Assembly: GCF_900168005.1 (NCBI RefSeq)
Contig: NZ_FUYP01000010.1
Span: 1-64,000, forward strand
Source: Sphingopyxis flava
Lineage (GTDB): Bacteria > Pseudomonadota > Alphaproteobacteria > Sphingomonadales > Sphingomonadaceae
Direction of reading: 5' to 3'
DNA length: 64,000 nucleotides
Of the stretch, positions 18,600-27,344 are shown one piece after another. The position numbers were made by a program, and so were the translations under genes. Below the pieces are notes generated by a model. The model was not told the DNA's origin. It was given only the letters and a program-made list of their open reading frames with translations, and ran no database searches. The stretch's first letter is position 1, and each line of letters begins with the position of its first letter.

Positions 18600-18615
18600 T
18601 GGCACGCCTCCTGCA
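18600..18615 (+). promoter_or_regulatory. sigma-54 type -24/-12 promoter
   Basis: TGGCACGCCTCCTGCA has GG at 18601-18602 and GC at 18613-18614, exactly ten bases apart, and matches the RpoN consensus TGGCAC-N5-TTGCA in all but one position. It lies 55 bp before the 42-residue reading frame and the PspC gene, fitting phage-shock (psp) control by RpoN with a PspF-type activator. No activator gene is in the window. Confidence 0.72.
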
Positions 18616-18670
18616 AGAGTATCGGCATCCAGCCGGATGGTCCGGATGGGAGGAAAGAAAGGATAGGAAA

Positions 18671-18799
18671 ATGGCTCACTTCAACACCGAATCGCTCAAG
18701 AGCTACGCGATCGCTGCGGCCGCCTCGCTCTACTGCTCGCTGATGTTCCTGGCCGCTGCCGGCCCGAACGCTGCCGAACTCGGCCGTCTGGTCATCTGA
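18671..18799 (+). CDS. 42-residue hydrophobic peptide upstream of pspC
   Basis: Small reading frame with ATG at 18671 behind AGGAAAGAAAGGATAGGAAA, a purine-rich ribosome site. It has a short polar start, one hydrophobic segment (about residues 12-30) that can span the membrane, and a polar C-terminus ending L-V-I. It lies between the sigma-54 promoter and pspC, where other bacteria have pspA or pspB, but it resembles neither closely. It is likely a small inner-membrane partner of PspC; this is inferred from position. Confidence 0.65.
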   Translation: MAHFNTESLKSYAIAAAASLYCSLMFLAAAGPNAAELGRLVI

Positions 18800-18860
18800 C
18801 CAGCGGCCGGTTCGCTCCCTCCATGACGCCGGCGCTCGCGCCGGGATCGAAAGGAAAGAC

Positions 18861-19040
18861 ATGAAACAGGGTTTTCGCAAGAATCGTCGCGATGGCATGG
18901 TCTTCGGCGTCTGCGCCGGCATGGCCGACCATTTCGGCTTCGACGTCTTGTGGACGCGCGTCGCCTTTGTGGCGCTGACCTTGCTGGGCTTCGGCCTGCC
19001 GCTGCTGCTCTATCTGACCGTCGCGATCCTCGCGCCCTAG
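18861..19040 (+). CDS. pspC: PspC domain protein (short form)
   Basis: 59 residues from ATG 18861 with AAAGGAAAG 3-11 bp upstream. It begins basic ([10 protein letters not shown]) and then has the PspC signature [13 protein letters not shown] (residues 14-26), followed by a hydrophobic helix of about 22 residues. PspC is an inner-membrane stress sensor that activates the PspA response. This version is only the PspC core, without the long cytoplasmic tail. A strong terminator follows at 19101. Confidence 0.85.
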   Translation: MKQGFRKNRRDGMVFGVCAGMADHFGFDVLWTRVAFVALTLLGFGLPLLLYLTVAILAP

Positions 19041-19100
19041 CAGCACCGGGCCGGCCGCCGTCACGGCGCAGTTCCGCCGGCCCCTCACATTCCCATGGCC

Positions 19101-19137
19101 AGGGGCCTACCGGCCAAGCCGGTGGGCCCTTCTATTT
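19101..19137 (+). terminator. bidirectional terminator after pspC
   Basis: GGGCC-T-ACCGGC pairs with GCCGGT-G-GGCCC around a CAA loop and is followed by TTCTATTT. It overlaps the end of the convergent gene at 19132, so it probably serves both. Confidence 0.75.
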
Positions 19138-19833
19138 GGGCCGGACCGTGAAGCGATAGGGGATGTAGAGAAACACCTCAGTCGCGCTCGCCTGCGCCCA
19201 GATCAATTGCTCGTTGAGCCCCGCGACCTCGACCCCATAGCCGGAGCCGAACGCCGCCGCGGTCTTCAGCGCCTCGGCTGCGATCAGCCCGACGATCGGA
19301 TCGCGATACTGGTCGGGGTTGATGATCGTCAGCGTAATGCTGCCGCGCTTTTCGATCAGCGCGCGCCCTGTCGCCGGCACCGACTTGATGAAATTGTCGA
19401 TCCGCCCCTGCGCGCTCCCCACCGACCCTGCGAGGCTTGCCTTGACGAACAGGCCGATCTCGCTCGTGTCGGGCCGCGCGCCGCGCGCGAACGCCAGATC
19501 CTTGTAGTTTGCCAGCGTCACCTTCGAAAGTTCGAAGTCGCCGGTCGCCAGTTCGGCCCCCGCCGCGTCGGCCCGCCGGATCGCCGCTTCCAGCATCGCG
19601 TGGATTTCACGCTTGCGCATATCCTCATCGCGCGAGTCCGATGTGAATTTCACCGGCTGGATCGCGCTGTCGGCGGTGCGGCGCAGACCGACCACTGTCT
19701 GCTCGTCGGACAGATAGTCGGCAGAGGCGCGCTGCCCCGTCACCACCACCTCGCCCACAATATTGCTGTTGTCCTGCGCTATGGCCGCCGTCGTCGCCGC
19801 AAACAGCGCCGCACCAAAGATAAAAGCCCGCAT
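19132..19833 (-). CDS. secreted protein, possibly SIMPL-like
   Basis: 233 residues with a signal peptide ending A-I-A-Q near residue 20. The mature protein begins E-V-V-V-T-G-Q-R and has a long helix near residues 75-93 (R-E-I-H-A-M-L-E-A-A). Alternating strand patterns end in V-F-L-Y-I-P-Y-R-F-T-V. The order of a V-T-G strand, a helical pairing region and a final strand is reminiscent of periplasmic SIMPL/DUF541 proteins, but the match is weak. Function unknown. Confidence 0.68.
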   Translation of the reverse strand: MRAFIFGAALFAATTAAIAQDNSNIVGEVVVTGQRASADYLSDEQTVVGLRRTADSAIQPVKFTSDSRDEDMRKREIHAMLEAAIRRADAAGAELATGDFELSKVTLANYKDLAFARGARPDTSEIGLFVKASLAGSVGSAQGRIDNFIKSVPATGRALIEKRGSITLTIINPDQYRDPIVGLIAAEALKTAAAFGSGYGVEVAGLNEQLIWAQASATEVFLYIPYRFTVRPK

Positions 19834-19911
19834 CTTCCCCCTCCTCCCGATCAGGAAGGGAACCTATCAGCTTGCGGACAAAGGGGAAGGACTATCCCCC
19901 AATCCTCTGCG

Positions 19912-20520
19912 TCAATCGACTCCGCCGAATGTCAGTCCCACCACGCGCGCGACCATCGCCTCGTCCCACGCGACGCGCCGGTCGAGGATCAGCATCGCAA
20001 GGCCGTGAACGAGCGCCCAGGCGTGCAGCGCGGCGGCGTCGACCGACTCGGCTGGAAACACCTCGCCGACGCCAGCGCGCAAGAGATTATAGGCAACCTC
20101 GCCGCCGTCGCCCTCCTCGCCCTTGCGCTCGGGCATCTGGCGCGTGAAGCTCAAACGGAAGAGTGCAGGCTCGTCGTGTGCGAAGCGGACATAGGCGATG
20201 CCGGTCGCCTTGAACCCCGCGCGCCCGCCGCCTGCCTTCAGCCAGGCTTGTGCCTGGAGGGCGCCGAGCCGCCGCAGCCCTTCTTCTGCGAGCGCGTCGA
20301 GCAGCGCCTCCTTGTCGGGGAAATGCCGGTAGAGCGCGGTCGCGCTCACCCCGACATCGCGCGCCAGCGCACGCAGCCCGAGCTCGCGCGCATCGCCCTC
20401 GCCAAGCCGCTTCAGCCCCGCGGAAATCACCGCCGCGCGCAAATCGCCATGATGATAGCTGCGTGCGGATTTCGGGAGCGCCTCTTTTATGTTGACACTG
20501 TTATCTTTGCTTGCCATCAT
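19912..20520 (-). CDS. TetR/AcrR family regulator
   Basis: 202 residues. The N-terminal HTH reads G-V-S-A-T-A-L-Y-R-H-F-P-D-K-E-A-L (about 55-71), typical of TetR, and is preceded by a Y-H-H-G-D-L-R start common in the subgroup with a WHG-type ligand domain. It is divergent from the carotenoid-oxygenase gene and a palindrome overlaps its start codon, so autoregulation and control of that gene are likely. The ligand is unknown. Confidence 0.92.
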   Translation of the reverse strand: MMASKDNSVNIKEALPKSARSYHHGDLRAAVISAGLKRLGEGDARELGLRALARDVGVSATALYRHFPDKEALLDALAEEGLRRLGALQAQAWLKAGGGRAGFKATGIAYVRFAHDEPALFRLSFTRQMPERKGEEGDGGEVAYNLLRAGVGEVFPAESVDAAALHAWALVHGLAMLILDRRVAWDEAMVARVVGLTFGGVD

Positions 20521-20537
20521 GTTTCCACTGTAAACAT
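20519..20537. promoter_or_regulatory. probable TetR operator
   Basis: ATGTTT-N7-AAACAT is a perfect 6-bp-arm palindrome overlapping the start codon of the TetR gene and lying 68 bp before the oxygenase start. The related sequence GTTGACACTGTTA lies inside the first codons of tetR and may be a second, weaker site. Confidence 0.6.
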
Positions 20538-20604
20538 AGTGAGTCGTTTCCGCAACCCGCGCATCGCGGCATCCTCGTCACCTTCGGGCTTAAGGAGAAG
20601 TGCC

Positions 20605-22044
20605 ATGGCCAGCAATGTCGAAACCCTGATCCGCAGCGCGGTCACCAAAGGCATCGGCAAGGTCGCAGGGTTTAACCGAAAGCGCCTCCCCCGCCCGGTC
20701 GACGCCCACCCCTATCTCACCGGCATCCATCGGCCGATGGACGAGGAATTGACGCTCGATGAACTGCGGGTCGAGGGCGAAATCCCCGCGGCGCTTTCGG
20801 GCCGCTATCTGCGCAATGGCCCGAACCCGGCTCTCCCCCCCGATCCGGCAAGCTACCACTGGTTTACCGGCGCCGGCATGGTTCATGGCATCCGCATCGA
20901 GGGCGGCGCCGCGCGTTGGTATCGCAATCGCTGGGTGCGCGGCGCAGAGGCGTGCTCAAGGCTTGGCGAGGAGATTCCTCGCGGCCCGCGCACCGAGGGA
21001 TCCGATGCGCCCAACACCAATGTCGTCGGCCTCGCGGGGCGCACCTTCGCGATCGTCGAGGCGGGCGGCAAGCCCGTTGAATTGTCGGATACGCTAGGCA
21101 CCATCGCGCACAACCCGTTCGATGCAACGCTTGCGGGCCCCTATACCGCTCACCCCCACCACGATCCCTTCGCGAACGAAACCCATGCGATCACCTATCA
21201 GGGCGACCAGCCGAACACCGTCTGGCATGTCGTCCTCGATGCCAATGCGCATGTCGTTCGCGAGGAAGCCATTTCGGTCGCCGATGGCCCCTCGATCCAC
21301 GACTGCGCGATCACCGAAAATTATGTCCTCGTCTTCGATCTGCCCGTGACCTTCTCGATGAAGTCGCTGCTCGCAGGCTACCGCTTCCCCTATGCATGGA
21401 ACCCGGCGCATCCCGCGCGGATCGGCCTTCTCCCCCGGACGGGCGCGGGCCGCGAGGTCATCTGGGTCCCGGTCGAGCCCTGCTACGTCTTTCATCCCGC
21501 CAATGCTTTCGAAACGGAGGACGGCAAGGTGATCGTCGACGTCGCGGCGCACGAGACGATGTTTGCCCAATCGAAACGCGGCCCCGACAGCCCGCGCTCG
21601 CGCATGGAGCGCTGGACGATCGATCCCGTCCGCGGGGTGACAACCCGCACCGTCATCGACGATCATAACCAGGAATTCCCTCGTTATGACGAACGGCGCA
21701 CGACGCGTCCCTATCGCTTCATCTACAGCGTCGCGCTGCCCGATGGACCGGGCGAGCTCGAAATCGCGGACACGCGGCTTTTCCGCCACGACCTCGACCG
21801 GGGCGTCACCGATATCCGCAACTTCGGCCCCCGGCGCCACCCCGGCGAATTTGTCTTCGTGCCGCGCGCGGCCGAAGGCGCCGAAGACGATGGCTGGCTG
21901 ATCGGACTTGTCGTCGACATGAACGACGAAACCACCGACCTTGTGATCCTCAACGCTGACGATTTTACGGGGCCACCCCAAGCCATCGTTCACCTTCCGC
22001 ACCGCGTCCCGCCCGGCTTTCACGGCAATTGGGTGGCCGACTGA
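20605..22044 (+). CDS. carotenoid oxygenase family protein
   Basis: 479 residues from ATG 20605, set by TAAGGAGAAG 4 bp upstream. It is a seven-bladed propeller dioxygenase of the RPE65/lignostilbene dioxygenase family. Candidate iron-ligand histidines are in T-A-H-P-H-H-D-P, S-I-H-D-C-A-I-T-E-N-Y, Y-V-F-H-P-A-N-A-F-E and the C-terminal G-F-H-G-N-W. It could cleave carotenoids or stilbene-type lignin fragments; sphingomonads are known for both. The divergent TetR gene suggests substrate induction. Confidence 0.92.
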   Translation: MASNVETLIRSAVTKGIGKVAGFNRKRLPRPVDAHPYLTGIHRPMDEELTLDELRVEGEIPAALSGRYLRNGPNPALPPDPASYHWFTGAGMVHGIRIEGGAARWYRNRWVRGAEACSRLGEEIPRGPRTEGSDAPNTNVVGLAGRTFAIVEAGGKPVELSDTLGTIAHNPFDATLAGPYTAHPHHDPFANETHAITYQGDQPNTVWHVVLDANAHVVREEAISVADGPSIHDCAITENYVLVFDLPVTFSMKSLLAGYRFPYAWNPAHPARIGLLPRTGAGREVIWVPVEPCYVFHPANAFETEDGKVIVDVAAHETMFAQSKRGPDSPRSRMERWTIDPVRGVTTRTVIDDHNQEFPRYDERRTTRPYRFIYSVALPDGPGELEIADTRLFRHDLDRGVTDIRNFGPRRHPGEFVFVPRAAEGAEDDGWLIGLVVDMNDETTDLVILNADDFTGPPQAIVHLPHRVPPGFHGNWVAD

Positions 22045-22249
22045 GGCTGGCCGGATCCGGAGCCCGGACCTGCTTTTCTGAGGCCCTGGACGAGGCCTCA
22101 ATCGGCGCACTCAGCCGACGATCAAGACGGGCCCTGATGGCGCCAAAAGCGGCGCAATTCTTCATCATGCCGTCCGGCAGCCACCGCTCATCGTGAAATT
22201 TGGGGGTTTTGCGCAGCGCTTTGGGCGCGCTGCCCGTTTCTCCTGCACT

Positions 22250-23260
22250 ATGAACAAGAATTTCCCCCTCTCCCGTCCCGCCACGAGCGCGATTGCCGCG
22301 TTCCTGGCTATCACCGCTCCTGCCGCTTTTGCGCAGGAGGCCCCCAATGTTCCGATGACCTCGCCCGTGGCCGCGCCGCCGCCCGTCATCATACCCGCGC
22401 CGGCCCCGGCGACCCCGACGGTCGAGGAGACCGCGCCGGCGCCCAAGCCCGTGATCCGCGTACCGCTCGATCTTCCCGCGCCTGCCGAGCCCGCGCCCGC
22501 GGCGGAAGCCGAGGTAGCCCCGCCCCCCCAGCGCGCTGCGCGCCCTGTGGCGGCAGAGCGCAGCGAACGCGCGCCTGCTGCGGCTCCCAGAATTTCGCCG
22601 CCGGCGCCGGCTGAGGCCCCGTCCGCCGCCGCCGCCCCCGCAGCCCCCGCGGACACCCCAGCCGAGCCGGTGGCCATTCCCATGACGAGCCAGAGCGAGC
22701 CGGTGGCGGACAACGCGCCGGCCGCAGCAGATGAGCGCGCCGCCGCGGACAATGGCTTTCCCTGGGAGCTTGTCGGCGGAGCCGCTGCGCTGCTCCTTGC
22801 GGGCGGGGCGGGTCTCGCTTTCTTGCGGCGCCGCCGCGGCGCTGGAGAAATCGCGCCTGGCATGAGCTATGAGGCGATGGCAGCGGCCGAGGCGATGCCC
22901 TATAATCCCCCCGTTACACCGGAGCGCACTCCGCCGGCTGCGCGGCGCGCAATGCCGGCCTTCCCGTTACCCCACGGTAGCATGGGCCGCCATCAGGCGC
23001 TGGCAATGGCGGGGCCGACGCCCGAAAACCCTTTCGCGACGCTCTCCAAGCGGTTGAAGCGTGCGCGCTTCCTCGACCAGAAGGAGCGCCAGGCCTATGC
23101 AGATACACTTGGCGACCAGAAGGATCTGCGCCGCAAGCCCGCGAGCGCCTGGGAGGTGTCGCAGCGTGCCGAGCCTGCGCCCCTTAAGCAGGAGGTCCAT
23201 CGCCCTGAAGCGGCTGCGGCCCGCAAGGGCCCGCTCCGCCCGGGATGGTATCGTCCCTGA
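22250..23260 (+). CDS. Pro/Ala-rich secreted protein with one membrane helix
   Basis: 336 residues from ATG 22250 (an earlier in-frame ATG at 22193 would spoil the signal peptide). The signal ends A-F-A-Q at about residue 32. Residues 35-180 are almost entirely Pro, Ala, Glu and Val and must be extended. A membrane helix follows at about 184-205 with a run of arginines after it, then a cytoplasmic tail of about 130 residues with a conserved-looking N-P-F-A-T-L-S-K-R-L-K-R-A motif. No family assigned. Confidence 0.72.
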   Translation: MNKNFPLSRPATSAIAAFLAITAPAAFAQEAPNVPMTSPVAAPPPVIIPAPAPATPTVEETAPAPKPVIRVPLDLPAPAEPAPAAEAEVAPPPQRAARPVAAERSERAPAAAPRISPPAPAEAPSAAAAPAAPADTPAEPVAIPMTSQSEPVADNAPAAADERAAADNGFPWELVGGAAALLLAGGAGLAFLRRRRGAGEIAPGMSYEAMAAAEAMPYNPPVTPERTPPAARRAMPAFPLPHGSMGRHQALAMAGPTPENPFATLSKRLKRARFLDQKERQAYADTLGDQKDLRRKPASAWEVSQRAEPAPLKQEVHRPEAAAARKGPLRPGWYRP

Positions 23261-23281
23261 TTTTGCCGGCAACGCATGAAA

Positions 23282-23314
23282 AAAGGGCGGCGCCGCGTGG
23301 CACCGCCCTTTCTC
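23282..23314. terminator. bidirectional terminator between the 22250 gene and rplL
   Basis: AAAGGGCGG pairs with CCGCCCTTT around a 12-nt loop and is followed by CTCTT on the plus strand; the minus strand gives TTTTTTC. It ends both the plus-strand gene and the rplJ-rplL transcript, so rpoB does not follow rplL here. Confidence 0.8.
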
Positions 23315-23362
23315 TTGTCGCAAAACGAGGGCCGGCGAACCGACCCTCGACCCTGAGCTGAA

Positions 23363-23740
23363 TTACTTCAGTTCGACGGTCGCGCCGGCAGCTTCGAGCT
23401 TCTTCTTCAGCTCTTCGGCTTCGGCCTTGTTCACGCCTTCCTTGACGGCCTTCGGCGCGCCTTCGACGAGCGCCTTGGCTTCGCCAAGACCCAGGCCGGT
23501 GATCGCGCGGACTTCCTTGATGACGTTGATCTTCTGACCACCGTCGCCCGTCAGGATGACGTCGAATTCGTCCTTCTCTTCAGCGGCGGGAGCAGCAGCA
23601 CCCGCACCGCCCGGAGCGGCAACCGCCACGGCAGCGGCGGCCGAAACGCCCCACTTTTCTTCGAGCAGCTTCGAAAGCTCGGCAGCTTCCAGAACGGTCA
23701 GCGCCGACAGGTCGTCAACGATCTTAGCAAGATCAGCCAT
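23363..23740 (-). CDS. rplL: 50S ribosomal protein L7/L12
   Basis: 125 residues from the second of two closely spaced ATGs (23740; the other is at 23746), preferred because GGAGA then has normal spacing. The N-terminal dimer domain, an Ala/Gly hinge (about 36-54) and the C-terminal domain with [17 protein letters not shown] are intact. L7/L12 forms the ribosome stalk that recruits translation GTPases. It is cotranscribed with rplJ. Confidence 0.97.
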   Translation of the reverse strand: MADLAKIVDDLSALTVLEAAELSKLLEEKWGVSAAAAVAVAAPGGAGAAAPAAEEKDEFDVILTGDGGQKINVIKEVRAITGLGLGEAKALVEGAPKAVKEGVNKAEAEELKKKLEAAGATVELK

Positions 23741-23795
23741 TTTCATTCTCCATCAGAACCGGGGAAAGCCCGGTGAATTGTTAGGGTAGGTAAAA

Positions 23796-24311
23796 TTATG
23801 CCGCTTCCTTGGCGCCATAGGCACCAAAGACCCGCGCCAGCTGACCAGCCGGGGCCGCCGCAATCTGGGCAACCTTGGTGGCCGGAGCCTGGAGCAGGCC
23901 AACGAGCTTGCCGCGCAGTTCGTCAAGCGACGGCAGCGCCGCGAGCGCCTTCACGCCTTCCACGTCGAGGACCACGTCCCCCATGCCGCCACCGACGATC
24001 TCAAGCTTGTCGTTGGTCTTGGCAAATTCCACCGCGATCTTCGCCGCCGCCACCGCATCGGTGGAAGCCGCAATGGCCGTGGGGCCGGTCAGCAGATCGC
24101 TGATGCCGGTGTAGGGCGTGCCATCGAGCGCGATCTTGGCCAGGCGGTTCTTCGCGACCTTGAAGCTCGCGCCGGCGTCACGCATCTGCTGACGAAGCAC
24201 CGTCGACTGGGCGACGGTAAGACCCAGGTTGCGAACAATCACAACCGAGGCAGCATTCGACAGCGTAGCGTTCAGCGCAGATACGGCTTCGGCCTTTTCA
24301 GCACGATCCAT
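23796..24311 (-). CDS. rplJ: 50S ribosomal protein L10
   Basis: 171 residues from ATG 24311 (M-D-R-A-E-K-A-E-A); 17 codons of open frame upstream lack a ribosome site. L10 anchors L7/L12 to the ribosome and, in many bacteria, binds its own leader to repress translation. The [11 protein letters not shown] strand and [10 protein letters not shown] are the usual L10 markers. It lies 55 bp upstream of rplL. Confidence 0.97.
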   Translation of the reverse strand: MDRAEKAEAVSALNATLSNAASVVIVRNLGLTVAQSTVLRQQMRDAGASFKVAKNRLAKIALDGTPYTGISDLLTGPTAIAASTDAVAAAKIAVEFAKTNDKLEIVGGGMGDVVLDVEGVKALAALPSLDELRGKLVGLLQAPATKVAQIAAAPAGQLARVFGAYGAKEAA

Positions 24312-24608
24312 GCCTGTTTCTCCACTCTTGCCCGGATGCGAGCGTGCACAAGGCACGCACACCGCCGGGCGGCTAACACACGCAGACAGACGCGGGACGA
24401 ATCCCGCCTCAACCTGCGCAACGATGTCCGATGGGGTCGGTCAGGCCGCGACGCCGTCTGGGGCGAGCGACCGATAAAGACTGTTCCCCGTCTCGGCTGG
24501 AAATTAAGAAGGGCAAAGTCCCTTCACCAACTGTCTCGGACGGAATCGCCGGGACCGAGCCCGCGGCGATACGGGGTCGGCTCTTAGCGGCGGGCGCCTC
24601 GAAGTCAA
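24312..24608 (-). promoter_or_regulatory. rplJ-rplL promoter and long leader
   Basis: On the minus strand, TTGACT (24603-24608), a 16-bp spacer and TAAGAG (24581-24586) form a plausible housekeeping promoter. About 270 nt of leader follow, with several short GC hairpins, before the rplJ start. A leader of this length fits L10 autogenous control as known from E. coli and Bacillus. The exact L10 site was not mapped. Confidence 0.5.
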
Positions 24609-24643
24609 GGCGCAAAGCGCACCGCGAGGGTGGAGGCGCGAGC

Positions 24644-25582
24644 CTAAAAGGCGCGGGCAATCCCGAGCATTGCCTGCCCATAATCATAGGCACCGCTGTT
24701 TTGCGGGATATTATTATACTGGAGGCTCGCCTTCCCATACCAGCCGCGGCCGACCTCGGGACTCGTGACCTCGGCGGCAGCAAAATAGGAGGCCCGCCAA
24801 TCGCTGATCGCATCGCGCTGCGCGCCCACTCCGCCCGCGACCATGTAACGCCAGCCCCCGCTGAAGCGCCGCATCTGAAGGACGGGGAGGATCTGGACAT
24901 ACCAGCGCGGCGAATAATAATCATATTCACCGGGCCGGGTGCTGCGGAAATAGCGGGTGCGAAGCTGCGCGCTCAGGCCCCATTCGGGCTTCACCCCATG
25001 CACATAGCTGGCGCGCGCATGCAGGCGGACATTCTTGCCCGTGAATTCCTGCGCGCCCGCAACGATGGTGAAGCTGTTACGATCATCGACCGGAAGGTCG
25101 AGCGCTGCCCCGGCGAAAGTGTAATAAATGCCCTCATTCACCCCGCGCGGCGTCTCAACGACGTCGCGCTCGATGAAAAATTCCTTCCGCATAGCGGCGT
25201 CGTCATGGATCGAGGCGGATCCGATCACCGTATCGCCGTCGGTGCCTACCTGCGCGTTCCAGGCCCAATGCCCGCCGCTGTCGGCATAGCGCAGGAAGAC
25301 GCGCTCCTTGCCCACCGTCTGTTGGCCGAGTGGCCGGTACCAGGCCTTTTCGACGCGCACGCCCAGATAATCCTGCTGGCCGCGATAGCGAAGGTCGAAG
25401 TTGAGGCCCGCGCGGTAGACGTCGGTGTTGTCGGCGTCGGTCGAGACAAAAAGGTCCATCCCCACCGCGCGGCTCGCCGGAGCTTCCGCTTTGGTGGGCA
25501 CCTGCGCGCCCTCCTGCGCTGCCGCGGGCAAGCCCGTCGAGGCGAGGAGTGCGGCCGCGGCGGTGATCGATGCCCGTTTCAC
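24644..25582 (-). CDS. predicted outer-membrane beta-barrel partner of the glycosyltransferase
   Basis: 312 residues from a GTG at 25582 whose codon overlaps the glycosyltransferase stop (GTGA). An alternative ATG at 25594 would add four residues before the same signal peptide. Cleavage is near A-A-A-Q. The rest is alternating amphipathic strands rich in Tyr, Trp and Arg, and it ends in a C-terminal aromatic (I-A-R-A-F), the hallmark of outer-membrane barrels. By position it may export the polymer made by the upstream enzyme, like the barrel part of PgaA. This is an inference. Confidence 0.72.
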   Translation of the reverse strand: MKRASITAAAALLASTGLPAAAQEGAQVPTKAEAPASRAVGMDLFVSTDADNTDVYRAGLNFDLRYRGQQDYLGVRVEKAWYRPLGQQTVGKERVFLRYADSGGHWAWNAQVGTDGDTVIGSASIHDDAAMRKEFFIERDVVETPRGVNEGIYYTFAGAALDLPVDDRNSFTIVAGAQEFTGKNVRLHARASYVHGVKPEWGLSAQLRTRYFRSTRPGEYDYYSPRWYVQILPVLQMRRFSGGWRYMVAGGVGAQRDAISDWRASYFAAAEVTSPEVGRGWYGKASLQYNNIPQNSGAYDYGQAMLGIARAF

Positions 25583-26997
25583 TTGGTATCCCATTTTTTC
25601 TTCATCCCGATGATCTCGACGACATAACCCCACACGCACACTGGCTGCATCAGCAGGCTGTAGGCCAAAGCATAAAAGAGGAATCCCATGGGATTGCGCC
25701 GCACTTTCAGATCCTCGCCCTCAAAAACGCCGCGCTGAATTCGGAAAATGACAATGTTCCAGAGCGCCGCGAGCGGCAGCACCGCGAGCGTCAGGGGCCC
25801 TGCGATATAATAATGGCCGAACATGGCGAGGATCAGTCCGGGAATGAAGACGAAGCTGTAAACGAGATCGAGCGGCAGAAAGCACACGTTCCACCAGATG
25901 AACAGCGTCGTCATCCGCCGCTTGAACAGCAGCCGCCAATGCGCCTTGAACGCCTCCATCAGGCCGCGCGACCAGCGCTTGCGTTGCAACGCGAACTGGC
26001 GGAATCCTTCGGGCACGTTGGTGAAGGCCAGCGCATTGTCGGCATAGCCGATACGATAGTCGCGCTCGAGCAGCGCCCACGAAACGACGATGTCCTCGCC
26101 GACGCATTCGGGCCATCCGCCGACTTCTTCGAGCGCATCGCGGCGATAGAGCGAGAAGGCACCCTGCGCGACGAGCGTGCCGTGATACATGCCCTGCATC
26201 CGCTTCACCGACGCGATGCCGTGGAAATAATCCCACTCCTGCGCGCGGGTCAGCAGGTTGCTGCGCGAGTTGCGGACCATTACCGCACCCGCCACCGCGA
26301 CCGTGTTGTCGGGGTCGGACAGATAGCGACTGACGATTTGGGTCAGCGCGTTGGTACGCATCCAGCAATCACCGTCGACTGTCACGATCAACTCGTGCTC
26401 GGCTGCGCGCAAGCCATCGTTGAGCACTGCCGACTTGCCACGGTTGACCGGGAAGTCGTGAAGAGTGAAGGCCGCACAGTCCGGCAGCGTCAGCGAGGCC
26501 AGCAGCTCGCGCACGATGGTCGCGGTCTCGTCTGACGACCCGTCGTTGAGGACGAGGACCTCGAGCGGGCCGCGATAATCCTGACGCGCGAGGCTGGTCA
26601 GCGTGTCACGAATAGCGCTCGCCTCATTATAGGCCGCAACGAGAACGGTGACGCCCGGCAGGGCCTCGGCAGGCGCCCGGGCGACCGGCCTGCGATCGAG
26701 CGACAGCGTCGCGATCAGAAAGGCGTTCATGAAGCCTGGCACATAGGCGATGAAAATGATCGACACGAGCGCGAAGGTCCAGTTGGTGACCGCAGCCAGA
26801 TCGACAAGCCAGCGCTGCGAAAGCCAGACGCTCAGCGCCGTCCACAGGAGCGCGATCAGGAGCGCAAGCAGGAACTTGCCGCGCACGCCCAGATAGAGGC
26901 GGCGCCAATGCTCCTCGCGCACCGACGCTTTCAGCCGTGCGCGGTCCTTCGCGGCGACGGCTGCACGCCCTCGCGCCGAGGTGGTTGTTCCCGACAT
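25579..26997 (-). CDS. family 2 glycosyltransferase, PgaC/hyaluronan-synthase-like
   Basis: 472 residues. A hydrophobic N-terminus (about 40-90) is followed by a cytoplasmic GT-A domain: V-T-V-L-V-A-A-Y-N-E, L-N-D-G-S-S-D, T-V-D-G-D-C-W (metal-binding Asp pair), E-D-I-V-V-S-W and the processive signature Q-R-K-R-W. Several C-terminal membrane helices follow. This layout is that of processive beta-glycan synthases such as PgaC, which makes poly-N-acetylglucosamine. The sugar is not determinable from sequence. It is translationally coupled to a beta-barrel gene. Confidence 0.88.
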   Translation of the reverse strand: MSGTTTSARGRAAVAAKDRARLKASVREEHWRRLYLGVRGKFLLALLIALLWTALSVWLSQRWLVDLAAVTNWTFALVSIIFIAYVPGFMNAFLIATLSLDRRPVARAPAEALPGVTVLVAAYNEASAIRDTLTSLARQDYRGPLEVLVLNDGSSDETATIVRELLASLTLPDCAAFTLHDFPVNRGKSAVLNDGLRAAEHELIVTVDGDCWMRTNALTQIVSRYLSDPDNTVAVAGAVMVRNSRSNLLTRAQEWDYFHGIASVKRMQGMYHGTLVAQGAFSLYRRDALEEVGGWPECVGEDIVVSWALLERDYRIGYADNALAFTNVPEGFRQFALQRKRWSRGLMEAFKAHWRLLFKRRMTTLFIWWNVCFLPLDLVYSFVFIPGLILAMFGHYYIAGPLTLAVLPLAALWNIVIFRIQRGVFEGEDLKVRRNPMGFLFYALAYSLLMQPVCVWGYVVEIIGMKKKWDTK

Positions 26998-27344
26998 GGT
27001 TTTAGTTTCACAATCTCGTATACTGGTCCGCGACGAGAGGCGGCGGCGCTTAAGCCCCGCAATAAATCCGATGAACCACCCGCCTGCGAGCCGTTTGATA
27101 TTTCAGCGAAAACTCCGCATTGGCCTTTGGGCCGCGGCGGTACGCACGCGCGCCGTCTGGCCCAGCAATTTTGCGGCCGCATCCTTGGCGGTCTCAGCGA
27201 GGCGCGCTCCTAGTTCGATCTGAAATCAAGTCAAGCCACGACGTTGTTCAGAATCGACGAACCGAGTGTCGCACTGCCGATCCTGCAACTTCCTCGAGCC
27301 CTGAGCGATTGCCGAACGACAAATTTCCTCTTGGCAAACGAGAT
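26998..27344. other. intergenic region between divergent gt2 and padR genes
   Basis: About 350 bp without a convincing gene. A minus-strand stretch (27090-27215) stays open and encodes an Ala/Lys helical sequence, but it has no start codon and no ribosome site. The region must hold the glycosyltransferase promoter and part of the padR promoter. Base composition is closer to AT than the neighbours. Confidence 0.5.

Noticed and set aside
27085-27225. Possible short minus-strand gene with an Ala/Lys helical product
   Set aside because: It has no start codon or ribosome site and ends without neighbours on the same strand; treated as chance open frame.
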